This document shows, in pieces, positions 33,538 through 41,036 of a stretch of DNA of 45,332 nt. Below the pieces are notes generated by a model. It did not search any database. It saw nothing but the letters and a program-made list of their open reading frames with translations, and was not told the DNA's origin. How positions within the stretch are numbered: the stretch's first letter is position 1; every line of letters starts with the position of its first letter. The stretch is from the NCBI GenBank assembly GCA_001513425.1, contig LFTR01000084.1:18000-63331 (forward strand), in the 5' to 3' direction. This stretch comes from Clostridiales bacterium DTU024. Its GTDB lineage: Bacteria > Bacillota > Clostridia > Christensenellales > Aristaeellaceae. A program made the position numbers and the translations under genes.

Positions 33538-34917
33538 ATGCGCATACTAAGGGTACTGTGCCTCGTGCTGTCGCTTTATTTGGCGATGCCCACGGCAGCG
33601 GAAACGCCGGGCAATAACATGCACGTAACGATCACAGGCGAAATCACCGATTACAATGCCTTTGGGGAACCCACGCGGAGCATTCTTTCCAACTGGGTCA
33701 GCAGCAGCAGCCTTTCCCTGCTGTTTGGGAACGACTCCTCGCAAGCGTCTCTGACGGTTTCGGGCGAAGAAATTCTTAAGCTGTATCAAGCCAAGGACAT
33801 TATCGGCGTGCATCCCGGAGACACCCTTTACACGGGCAACGGCAAAACAGCGGAGCAGCTGCTGGGCGCAGAGCCGACTTGGCTTGGATCTGTCCGGCAA
33901 GCGGCCCCTATGGCGCGCGCCGCGTTGCTTGTGCTTCGTAAACTGCCCACATTGCTTGATCCCTATGAAAAAGTGGCCAAGGACAGCATTTCCATCAAGA
34001 ATGTGGGCAGAGCCACTCATAAATTGACATATGAATTGACCGGGGAACAATGGCAAAGGTTGTGGCCGGATCTTATCGCGCTGTGTGAGGATGCTATGCG
34101 AAGCGAAAACGTGGGCGAAAAGTATCAGGCGCAAACCCTTTCCTTCCTGCGAAAAGTGCGTTTTGACGAGGCCGTTACGTTCAAACGGTTCACGGACAAG
34201 GAAAAGCGCGATATGGGATGGCAGCTGACAGGCAAGCTGTCTTTGGGGGACGAGGATGCCCGCAAAATCACCCTTTTTGGAGGCTATCGGGAAAACAGCG
34301 GTGTGTACCTGAGCCTCAAGTTGCCTGCCGTACGCGGGAGCAACAACCTTCAATTGGTCTTGTCCGGCAGTTACAAGGATGATGATTTGCTCCTGGACGG
34401 CGCTTTTTCCCGTACGCAAAACAAAAAAACCATCAGCGCGGACCTTCAAGTTTCTGTCAATACGGCGGATGGTGCAAACGGCCGCGTGATCTTGTCCGCC
34501 CGTGATGACGAGGGCAAGAAAAGCGCTTTGACGCTGTCACCCAAGCTTACGCAAGAAGAAAACCTGCTGCATGGGCCCATGTCCCTCAAATGGACACAGG
34601 GAAGCAAGACGCTGGATATGATGCTGTCAGTTGCCTTATCCCCCGCGGCAAAACCCAAAACGCCTCATTTTGCACGGACGGTGGATCTGGATCAGCTCGA
34701 TGCCGTAGGGCTCGCCCAAGAAAAAGAGATACTGAACCGCGCCCTTTCGGGTATGATGTTATCGATAGTGAACCGTGTCCCGTTGGAAGCGCAAAGCGTT
34801 CTTATCCATGACATTGGGCGCAGCGAAAGGACCCAGGGAGCATCGGTGCCTGTGCTCCCTTTTGACGAAGCAAAAGACATCAACTACCTTGTTATGGAAG
34901 AGGAGGATTCTTTATGA
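33538..34917 (+). CDS. Exported protein of unknown function (paralog 1)
   Basis: 459 aa. Signal peptide at residues 1-21 (MRILRVLCLVLSLYLAMPTAA, cleavage before ETPG), no lipobox and no further membrane segment. The mature part alternates predicted strands and a central helical segment; near residue 160 the pattern VGRATHKLTYELTGEQWQRL recurs in similar form in the third protein, and the C-terminus has a helix after DLDQL. No enzyme motif is recognised; the fold might be of a LolA/LppX-like lipid-binding type, but that is speculation. The ATG has GGAGGG 4-5 bases upstream. It overlaps the next gene by ATGA. Confidence 0.8.
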   Translation: MRILRVLCLVLSLYLAMPTAAETPGNNMHVTITGEITDYNAFGEPTRSILSNWVSSSSLSLLFGNDSSQASLTVSGEEILKLYQAKDIIGVHPGDTLYTGNGKTAEQLLGAEPTWLGSVRQAAPMARAALLVLRKLPTLLDPYEKVAKDSISIKNVGRATHKLTYELTGEQWQRLWPDLIALCEDAMRSENVGEKYQAQTLSFLRKVRFDEAVTFKRFTDKEKRDMGWQLTGKLSLGDEDARKITLFGGYRENSGVYLSLKLPAVRGSNNLQLVLSGSYKDDDLLLDGAFSRTQNKKTISADLQVSVNTADGANGRVILSARDDEGKKSALTLSPKLTQEENLLHGPMSLKWTQGSKTLDMMLSVALSPAAKPKTPHFARTVDLDQLDAVGLAQEKEILNRALSGMMLSIVNRVPLEAQSVLIHDIGRSERTQGASVPVLPFDEAKDINYLVMEEEDSL

Positions 34918-36458
34918 AAAAGATACTCAGCATGGCACTGGCAATGGTGCTTTTCCTTGGCGTTGCCACCGCCATGGCAGAAGCAACGGTTGTAACGCCT
35001 CAAGTGGAGGAATCCCTTGACTGGAAGCTGATGCAGCAGATCGTCAACGGCTCGGGCCTTAAGCTTTCCGCCTCGTTTGAGACGACCGGTGTTTTACCGC
35101 AAAGTCCGCTGGACCCGGCTGCCGCCCAATTGCTGATCAGTATGCTGCCGCAAAGCACTTTGGCGCTGCAATACCTGAAGGCCGCTTTCGGAACGCAAAA
35201 GGACCGTGAGGAATTATTGATCAACCTGCTCAAGGGCGATGACCCGGCGGCTTCCTTCGCTTATCGCTCCGATGGCACCCTGGAAGTGTTTTCTTCCAGT
35301 TTGCTAAACGACGTGAAATACGGTGCCGCCAAGGGCGAAAGCTTGTTTGCGGGACTGCTGCTGGGCGGTGGCATGAGCTGGCCCGGAATAGAGCGCATCC
35401 TGTTTACCATCTACACTGCTGATAACGAATGGAAGACCGCCGTCGGCGCGCTGATGAAGGAATACAACAACGCTGTTAGCGTATGGCTGCAAAACTTTAC
35501 GCAAGTCAATACTGATACCCAAGGGGACAACATAACGACGGAGACTCGGGTCGTATTGCCTGCCGCCGCCATCAAGCAGCAGATGAAATCGTTGCTGGAC
35601 CGCTTCTACGCGGACGAGCCGCTGCTGGCGCTTCTAAGAGAACGCTTTACCGCGCGGGAGGCAGCCGCATACCTGGATCCTAAAATGAAGGACGCTTTCC
35701 TCTCGGCGATAAACGCGCTGCCCATAACGGAAAACGTTGAGATCACGCGCATCTTTGGCAAGGATGGGTTGCTGGTACGCGACGACATCTACCTGCCCAT
35801 GGGAGGCGCCAAAGGGCTCAATGCCCTGCAGTATCTATTGACCGCCGATGAAGATGGAGATGTCACCATCACTGTTGATGTGCAGTGGCATCCCACACAA
35901 GCCTCCGCACAGGGGAAGCAGGTCACCTTTACTGTTACCGGTGCCAGAAACCAGGAAGAGGCCGTCATCGCCACCTATACGGGACGGCTGGATATCCTCG
36001 CGCAGACGCCCAGGGGCGAAGAAAGACTTGAAGATGAAGCATGCAGTTTTACCCTGACCTTTGGTCAAACCGACATGGCATATAACCGCGAAATTGACAA
36101 ATTTTCTGCAGAATACCTTATGACGCTTGCTTTTCGTCAGGAAAGCGAGGACAATGAACCGGAGCAGACTATTGCGGCCAACGTAACATTGGATTCGGGC
36201 AGCAATCCGCGCTCCGCCACGCGCATTAACGCTTCGGCAGAATGGCGCGACGATGCGGGCGCACTGATCAGAGCCAAGATAACCGGCGCATCCGCGGCGC
36301 CATGGTCTATCGCGCCTATCGATGATACGCAGCTGATGCGCCTTGACAGCATGGCGCAAGCGGAACTGGAAACGCTGGTTTCCGCCTGGCAGCAAACGCT
36401 GCAGACATCTTTGGCGAAACTGGTGGCGCAATACTTCCCCATCACTGTTTTACCTTAA
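34914..36458 (+). CDS. Exported protein of unknown function (paralog 2)
   Basis: 514 aa. Signal peptide MKKILSMALAMVLFLGVATAMA, cleaved before EAT, without lipobox. The N-terminal half is helical (VEESLDWKLMQQIVNGSGLKLS onward). Around residues 200-235, ITTETRVVLPAAAIKQQM followed by an acidic helix matches in layout the equivalent parts of the two flanking proteins. The second half is beta-rich, and a helix follows DDTQLMRLDSMAQAELETL at the end. There are no cysteine pairs and no known catalytic motif. The ATG overlaps the upstream stop by four bases and has GGAGGA upstream, so the two are co-translated. Confidence 0.8.
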   Translation: MKKILSMALAMVLFLGVATAMAEATVVTPQVEESLDWKLMQQIVNGSGLKLSASFETTGVLPQSPLDPAAAQLLISMLPQSTLALQYLKAAFGTQKDREELLINLLKGDDPAASFAYRSDGTLEVFSSSLLNDVKYGAAKGESLFAGLLLGGGMSWPGIERILFTIYTADNEWKTAVGALMKEYNNAVSVWLQNFTQVNTDTQGDNITTETRVVLPAAAIKQQMKSLLDRFYADEPLLALLRERFTAREAAAYLDPKMKDAFLSAINALPITENVEITRIFGKDGLLVRDDIYLPMGGAKGLNALQYLLTADEDGDVTITVDVQWHPTQASAQGKQVTFTVTGARNQEEAVIATYTGRLDILAQTPRGEERLEDEACSFTLTFGQTDMAYNREIDKFSAEYLMTLAFRQESEDNEPEQTIAANVTLDSGSNPRSATRINASAEWRDDAGALIRAKITGASAAPWSIAPIDDTQLMRLDSMAQAELETLVSAWQQTLQTSLAKLVAQYFPITVLP

Positions 36459-36597
36459 GCCGCCCGAGCTATCAGCGTTTGTGTCCGTTTATCCGCGAAG
36501 ACGCAGGGGTATTATGGTAGCTCAAGCAGATTCGAGTGTCGCCTCGGGGTGAAAAGCCCTGAGAGATCAATTCAATATTTATAAGGAGGTTCCCCAT
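36459..36597 (+). promoter_or_regulatory. Possible promoter and structured leader of the third exported gene
   Basis: A 139-bp gap. TATTAT at 36511-36516 could be a -10 box with a poor -35 16 bp upstream. Further down, CTCGGGG and GCCCTGAG at about 36542-36562 form a stem with a TGAAAA-type loop, and an AT-rich stretch leads to AAGGAGG and the ATG. It has superficial likeness to part of a TPP element, but the rest of that riboswitch is missing. No known regulatory RNA is recognised. Confidence 0.4.
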
Positions 36598-38127
36598 ATG
36601 AAAACAGCCAAAAGACTCACCGCAATACTGGTCGCCGTCATCATGTTTGTGTCCCTTTCCCAGACAATGGCAGAAAGCCGTCCCATGCCGGGCAACCGCG
36701 CCATAGCGGTTCTTGAAGAGGGCAAGTCCATTGAAACCACCGCCAATGTCACAGTGGACGGTCAAACGGTCGCCGGACTGATCGGCATGTTCTCGGGCGG
36801 TCAAAGCGACCCGCAAATGCAAACGATCATGGACACCGTCATTAGCGCTATCAACAAAATGCAGGTAAACGCCTTAATGAGCAAGAACGCCGCTTCCGGA
36901 AAAGTAGGCACGGCACAGGGCGATATGTTTGATTTCAGCGGCATGATGGATATACAGACGGGCGAAAGCGCCATGGTTACCAGCCTGCTGCCCGGGCACG
37001 TCCTCAAAATCGCTCCCGAGCTCATCAGGCCCATGCTGGAACAGTCTGCCACCCTTCAGGTAAAGCCCGAGCAAGTCATGCAAATGATGGGCAAGTACAT
37101 GGATGCCGCATCCGCTTACTATGAAAACAATATCAAGCCGGACCTCAACATCCAAGAGGGTGCCTTCACGGTAGACCGAGTTGGCGAATATACTATGCAT
37201 ATTACCGGCCAACCCACTTCGCGGCACCTTGCGGGCATGATGCTGGCACTGGAAAAAGTCGCGCGTGAAGACGATGCCCTAAAGGAGATGTTTGCATCCT
37301 TAACGGCCGCCATGTCGCAGCAGGGTATGGACGATGATGATATGCCCGAAGACTTTGAAGACATGTTGGACGAAGTGAAAGAGGCCGCCGAGGAAATGTT
37401 GGATGACGAAGAACAAACCCTTGTCACCCTGGACATTTACATGAACGCTGCGACCAACGCGTCCTATGTTCAAGCGGAGACGCCGGTTATGGAAGGCTCC
37501 GCCACCCATGTCAGCGTTATCAACAACCCGTCCGAGACCGGCGCGCAGGTCGAAGTATCCGTCTTGGTCAAAACGCCGATGCCCTCATACTCTGCAGACG
37601 GTACGCAAGTAGCGCCGGCGCTCGAAACCCCCATCGACTGGCAAAAGGTGCGCCAGGATATCATATCAGGACAAGATCCCACCGGTGTAATGATTGATGT
37701 GACGATGGATTCTTCTGAGGACACTGCCGCCAACAAAATGGCGACGGACGCGCAAATCAAGATCCAGGCCTCGGGTATGCCCTTTACCATCAGCATCACG
37801 GGCGATGAAACCCTGACGGGCAATTACGAAGCAAACAACTCTTTCTCCATTGCCGTGCTGTCGCCCGCGCCCCTCATTACCTTCACGCAAAAAAGCGTAC
37901 AAACGGACAAGCAGCCCGCCCTGCCCGATATGTCAAATTTGACGGAAGTCGTCTTGTCAGAAGAGATGACCGAAGAGGATATGGCGCCCCTCACCAAAAT
38001 TCTCACTGAGCAGACTCTCCCGCAGCTGATGGAAAACCTGAAAAAAGCGCTGCCTGAAGAAGCAGGTATTCTCATGCTTTTACTGCAGCCTCAGCCGGAA
38101 GAGGGGGCAATAACCCAGGTAAATTAA
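36598..38127 (+). CDS. Exported acidic protein of unknown function (paralog 3)
   Basis: 509 aa. Signal peptide MKTAKRLTAILVAVIMFVSLSQTMA, cleaved before ESR, no lipobox. The mature protein is acidic and Met-rich. A patch rich in Asp and Glu lies at about residues 242-270 (DDDDMPEDFEDMLDEV). FTVDRVGEYTMHITGQPT followed by a long helix near residues 190-230 mirrors the first protein, and beta-rich sequence follows. The protein ends in a helix after SEEMTEEDMAPL. Function unknown; the acidic patch might bind metal ions. AAGGAGG lies 7 bases before the ATG. It is separated from the first two genes by a possible promoter. Confidence 0.8.
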   Translation: MKTAKRLTAILVAVIMFVSLSQTMAESRPMPGNRAIAVLEEGKSIETTANVTVDGQTVAGLIGMFSGGQSDPQMQTIMDTVISAINKMQVNALMSKNAASGKVGTAQGDMFDFSGMMDIQTGESAMVTSLLPGHVLKIAPELIRPMLEQSATLQVKPEQVMQMMGKYMDAASAYYENNIKPDLNIQEGAFTVDRVGEYTMHITGQPTSRHLAGMMLALEKVAREDDALKEMFASLTAAMSQQGMDDDDMPEDFEDMLDEVKEAAEEMLDDEEQTLVTLDIYMNAATNASYVQAETPVMEGSATHVSVINNPSETGAQVEVSVLVKTPMPSYSADGTQVAPALETPIDWQKVRQDIISGQDPTGVMIDVTMDSSEDTAANKMATDAQIKIQASGMPFTISITGDETLTGNYEANNSFSIAVLSPAPLITFTQKSVQTDKQPALPDMSNLTEVVLSEEMTEEDMAPLTKILTEQTLPQLMENLKKALPEEAGILMLLLQPQPEEGAITQVN

Positions 38128-38176
38128 CGCTTTTGCGTTAACCCGAAAGCCCGAGCTGCGATTGGCTCGGGCTTTC
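38124..38176 (+). terminator. Tandem hairpins ending the exported-protein cluster
   Basis: The first stem TTAACGC/GCGTTAA (38124-38130, 38135-38141) includes the stop codon. The second, GAAAGCCCGAGC/GCTCGGGCTTTC (38145-38156, 38165-38176), is a perfect 12-bp stem. Only short T runs follow, but together they probably stop transcription before the next promoter. Confidence 0.7.
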
Positions 38177-38212
38177 AATTCACTCCCTCCCTTATCGGTA
38201 TGAAAATTTCTC

Positions 38213-38241
38213 TTGCTAATTGCGCTTTTTGGCACTATAAT
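38213..38241 (+). promoter_or_regulatory. Promoter of the structured RNA and zinc-ribbon gene
   Basis: TTGCTA (38213-38218) and TATAAT (38236-38241) with a 17-bp spacer; the transcript should start near 38248, exactly at the beginning of the structured region. Confidence 0.8.
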
Positions 38242-38247
38242 GCACAT

Positions 38248-38447
38248 GGTTGAAATTGAGGTCTGTGGTTGAAAACCGATGCCAGTCGCAGGCGAAACGG
38301 TCCACGTAAGCGGGGCAATGCCCCGTCATCATGGTGCGGTCTAGAAGTAAGTCCGGCCGGGACATCCGTCCCGAGAGAGCAGCGTGAGGGCGCAAAAGCG
38401 CAGAGCAAATCTCCTGCCGGCGAGTGTGGGGTCAAAGACCAGGTCAG
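38248..38447 (+). ncRNA. Highly structured RNA, candidate raiA-type RNA
   Basis: About 200 nt of GC-rich, hairpin-dense sequence between a strong promoter and the zinc-ribbon gene. Visible pairings: GTGG 38265-38268 with CCAC 38302-38305; ACCG 38275-38278 with CGGT 38298-38301; CGGGGC/GCCCCG 38311-38325; CCGGC 38353-38357 with GCCGG 38416-38420, closing a branch that holds CGGGAC/GTCCCG 38358-38373 and GCGC-AAAA-GCGC 38390-38401; and GGTC-AAA-GACC 38430-38440, whose GACC could also pair with GGTC 38260-38263. No terminator separates it from the gene. The length, promoter and linkage to a CxxC-x17-CxxC protein recall the raiA RNA of Clostridia; that identity is from memory and unproven. Confidence 0.65.
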
Positions 38448-38487
38448 CCAATGTCAGCCATACATATTATTCAGGGGGGTTACACTA

Positions 38488-38772
38488 ATGTACCAAGACA
38501 AGACGCTGGCTTGCAGGGACTGCGGGCAGGAATTCACCTTCACGGCGGGCGAACAGGAATTTTACGCGGAAAAGGGCTTCCAGAACGAGCCGACCCGCTG
38601 CAAAGATTGCCGCTCGTCGCACAAAGCCAGCAGGAACAACAACTCCGGACCCCGCGAAATGCACGACGCTGTGTGCGCCAATTGCGGCGCAGCCACGCAA
38701 GTTCCCTTCCTTCCCAAGAACGACCGTCCCATCTACTGCAGCGAGTGCTACGCCGCCACACGGAGCAGGTAA
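38488..38772 (+). CDS. Small two-zinc-ribbon protein (CxxC-x17-CxxC domain)
   Basis: 94 aa. The first ribbon is CRDC near residue 9 and CKDC near residue 38, within TLACRDCGQEF and PTRCKDCRSSH (probable zinc-ribbon, zf-trcl-like). The second is CANC, exactly 17 residues, then CSEC: the CxxC-x17-CxxC domain. Such proteins are common in Clostridia and have no assigned function; RNA binding is plausible. The ATG is chosen because GGGGGG lies 8 bases upstream; the frame stays open above it only across the structured RNA. A strong terminator follows, so RNA and gene form one transcript. Confidence 0.92.
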   Translation: MYQDKTLACRDCGQEFTFTAGEQEFYAEKGFQNEPTRCKDCRSSHKASRNNNSGPREMHDAVCANCGAATQVPFLPKNDRPIYCSECYAATRSR

Positions 38773-38796
38773 TCCCCTGGTGAGTGCGTAAATGAG

Positions 38797-38828
38797 CAGG
38801 GACCCGAATTGATCGGGTCCCTGTTTTT
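38797..38828 (+). terminator. Strong terminator after the zinc-ribbon gene
   Basis: CAGGGACCCGA (38797-38807) and TCGGGTCCCTG (38813-38823) form a perfect 11-bp stem with a five-base loop, followed by TTTTT. The convergent lipid-kinase gene ends 43 bp further on; on the minus strand no U run follows the hairpin. Confidence 0.92.
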
Positions 38829-38870
38829 GCATTCAGCAATGCTGCAGCAAGGATTTTGGCACTGGGGCGT

Positions 38871-39794
38871 TTACACGATGCCGACAGCCACAGCACCCTT
38901 GGGCACCACGAAACGCGCGGCCCGGGGACAAACGTCTATGTCGGCATGCGATGCCGCCAGCATTTCCCCGTCCAACGTCAGCATCCAGCCCTCCCCCGCT
39001 TCCACTGTGACTTTCTTGGCGCGGCGATAGATGAGATTGTCCTTAAGTCTCGGGCTGTCCAGGTGCCCACCTCGCTGGTACAGGCCCATCATGGGCACCG
39101 CTTTATGGACCGGCATAGGCGTAATGGCGCATACGTCCATGAGTCCGTCGTCATTCACACTGCGAGGCGCGGTACGGAACTGTCCGCCCACATACTGGCC
39201 GTTGGCAACGCTGCAAAGCAGCAGCCTGCCTTTGGGGTTGAGCAGCTCATTGTCCGCATACACTTTGCACTGAGAGTTCATAGCCGTCAAAAAAGCCCAC
39301 GCGGCGCCCAGGACGTAAGCGTTTTTTCCGCCAATGAGGGGATAATGCTTCACTTTTTGCATCACCTGCGCGGCTGCGGACTCAAAGCCGAAATTGATGA
39401 CGTTGATGGCATATTTGCCCTGAACGCGCATGACATCCACCAGCTGCGCCTCCCCCGCCAGTTGCCGGTCAAAATCAAAGAAGACGTCGTTTCCGCCGTA
39501 ATACTTGACATAATCGTTGCCCGAACCCGAAGGCCAGGAGGCAATCTCGGCACGCTGACAATCCACCACCCCATTGAGCACCTCGTTAATGGTGCCGTCG
39601 CCCCCGCACGCCCAAAAACGCAGCATGCCGTCATTCTCAGCGCACACGCGGCGGGCGTAGTTTGTTGCGTCGGCAGGCTGCGTGGTCACGTAGACGGAAG
39701 CGTCCAGATGCGGATGCGCGGCCAAATGCGCCGCGATGTCCATCCCGTCGTTGCGTTTACCGGCATCGGGATTGATAATAAAAATGTGGCGCAA
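38871..39794 (-). CDS. Diacylglycerol kinase-like lipid kinase (DgkB/YegS/BmrU family)
   Basis: 307 aa cytosolic or membrane-peripheral lipid kinase. The nucleotide-binding motif ACGGDGTINEVLNGV is near residues 62-76. INPDAGKRNDG (residues 7-17), WPSGSGNDYVKY and the C-terminal DDGLMDVCAI and LDGEMLA complete the DAGK_cat family pattern. Members return diacylglycerol to phosphatidic acid or phosphorylate related lipids; the exact lipid is not fixed by sequence. The TTG start is preceded by AAGGAGG with 5-7 bases spacing. It is a single-gene unit diverging from ychF. Confidence 0.92.
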   Translation of the reverse strand: MRHIFIINPDAGKRNDGMDIAAHLAAHPHLDASVYVTTQPADATNYARRVCAENDGMLRFWACGGDGTINEVLNGVVDCQRAEIASWPSGSGNDYVKYYGGNDVFFDFDRQLAGEAQLVDVMRVQGKYAINVINFGFESAAAQVMQKVKHYPLIGGKNAYVLGAAWAFLTAMNSQCKVYADNELLNPKGRLLLCSVANGQYVGGQFRTAPRSVNDDGLMDVCAITPMPVHKAVPMMGLYQRGGHLDSPRLKDNLIYRRAKKVTVEAGEGWMLTLDGEMLAASHADIDVCPRAARFVVPKGAVAVGIV

Positions 39795-39825
39795 GGCGTC
39801 CTCCTTAAGAAAACCGGATCAGCGC

Positions 39826-39854
39826 ATTATATCCCAACGCCTGCGTCCTGTAAA
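39826..39854 (-). promoter_or_regulatory. Promoter of the lipid kinase gene
   Basis: TTTACA (39854-39849) and TATAAT (39831-39826), 17-bp spacer, minus strand, about 30 bp before the TTG start. Confidence 0.82.
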
Positions 39855-39875
39855 CCGTTCAGCCTGTTGGCGTAA

Positions 39876-39904
39876 TTGCCAAAAATGGCAGGTAAGCGTA
39901 TAAT
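39876..39904 (+). promoter_or_regulatory. Promoter of ychF
   Basis: TTGCCA (39876-39881) and TATAAT (39899-39904), 17-bp spacer. The -35 box is part of two small overlapping inverted repeats (TTGGC...GCCAA and TGCCA...TGGCA). Confidence 0.82.
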
Positions 39905-39935
39905 GCAGGCAAATGAATGTTAAGGAGTCTAAGCG

Positions 39936-41033
39936 ATGAAATTAGGTGTCGTGGGGCTGCCCAATGTGGGAAAAAGCACCTTGTTCAATGCCATAACCAA
40001 TGCGGGAGCGCAGGCGGCCAACTACCCTTTTTGCACGATAGAACCCAACACGGGTATTGTGGCCGTGCCGGATGAAAGGCTTAACAGACTCAGCGCACTC
40101 TATGCCCCCAAGAAGACCACCCCTGCCGTTGTTGAGTTTGTGGACATTGCGGGACTGGTGAAAGGCGCGAGCAAAGGCGAAGGCCTGGGCAACAAATTCC
40201 TGTCGCATATCCGCGAAGTGGATGCCATTGTGCACGTGGTAAGATGTTTTGAGGATGGTAATATCATCCACGTGGACGGCAGTGTGGATCCCAAAAGGGA
40301 CATCGAGACGGTCAATTTGGAGCTGATTTTCGCGGATATGGACACTGTCGCCAGACGCGGCGAAAAAGCCGCCAAAATGATCAAGACGGGTGAAAAAAAG
40401 TACGCCTTTGAAGTGGAAGTGGCGGACAAATTGACAAAGCACCTTGAAAGCAGCAAGCCCGCGCGCACGTGTCTTTTAACGCCGGAAGAAAGAGATCTGG
40501 TGGAATCCTGGTTCCTCCTGACCCAAAAGCCGGTACTGTATGCCGCCAATATTGCCGAAAACGACGTGGGAAAATCAGATGCGGACAACCCTTATGTCGC
40601 CACAATGGAACAGATCGCTCGGGAAGAAAAAGCGGAAGCGTTGGTGATTTCCGCACAAATCGAGCAGGAGATCGCCGCCATGCCGGAAGATGAAAAGCAG
40701 GAGTTTTTGGAGGCGTTGGGCATCGGCCAAAGCGGTCTGGACAGACTGGTGAAATCCAGTTACCGTCTGTTGGGCCTTATTTCGTTTTTGACGGCGGGAG
40801 AAGACGAGTGCCGCGCGTGGACTATCAAACAAGGCACAAAAGCCCCGCAGGCTGCCGGGAAAATTCATACCGACTTCGAGCGCGGCTTCATCCGCGCCGA
40901 AATTGTGCCTTTTGACGTGCTGATGCACCATGGCTCCATCGCCGCCTGCCGGGAGAGGGGTTTAGTGCGTTCAGAAGGCAAGGAATACGTCATGCAGGAC
41001 GGCGATGTAACGCTGTTCCGCTTTAATGTGTAA
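39936..41033 (+). CDS. ychF: Redox-regulated ATPase YchF (Obg-like)
   Basis: 365 aa, the usual length. A TRAFAC-class NTPase that prefers ATP and binds ribosomes. P-loop GLPNVGKST at residues 7-15, then the Mg2+ segment and FVDIAGLVKGASKGEGLGN (G3, about 64-82). The G4 position is altered as in all YchF proteins (NIAE instead of NKxD), and a C-terminal TGS domain has IKQGTKAPQAAGKIHTDFERGFIRAE. The ATG follows AAGGAG by 8 bases. It precedes the ATP-grasp gene by 3 bp. Confidence 0.97.
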   Translation: MKLGVVGLPNVGKSTLFNAITNAGAQAANYPFCTIEPNTGIVAVPDERLNRLSALYAPKKTTPAVVEFVDIAGLVKGASKGEGLGNKFLSHIREVDAIVHVVRCFEDGNIIHVDGSVDPKRDIETVNLELIFADMDTVARRGEKAAKMIKTGEKKYAFEVEVADKLTKHLESSKPARTCLLTPEERDLVESWFLLTQKPVLYAANIAENDVGKSDADNPYVATMEQIAREEKAEALVISAQIEQEIAAMPEDEKQEFLEALGIGQSGLDRLVKSSYRLLGLISFLTAGEDECRAWTIKQGTKAPQAAGKIHTDFERGFIRAEIVPFDVLMHHGSIAACRERGLVRSEGKEYVMQDGDVTLFRFNV

Positions 41034-41036
41034 CCA

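Noticed and set aside
36530..36575. TPP riboswitch-like segment (CGGGGTG... and CTGAGA)
   Set aside because: The second conserved half of the TPP aptamer is missing, and the downstream gene is not related to thiamine.
38248..38447. RNase P, tmRNA or 6S RNA identity for the structured RNA
   Set aside because: The conserved cores I know for these RNAs (such as the RNase P GAGGAAAGTCC start or a tmRNA CCA-ended acceptor stem) are absent.
38269..38487. N-terminal extension of the zinc-ribbon protein into the upstream region
   Set aside because: The frame is open by chance across the structured RNA; a strong ribosome binding site precedes the ATG at 38488 and the zinc ribbon starts directly after it.
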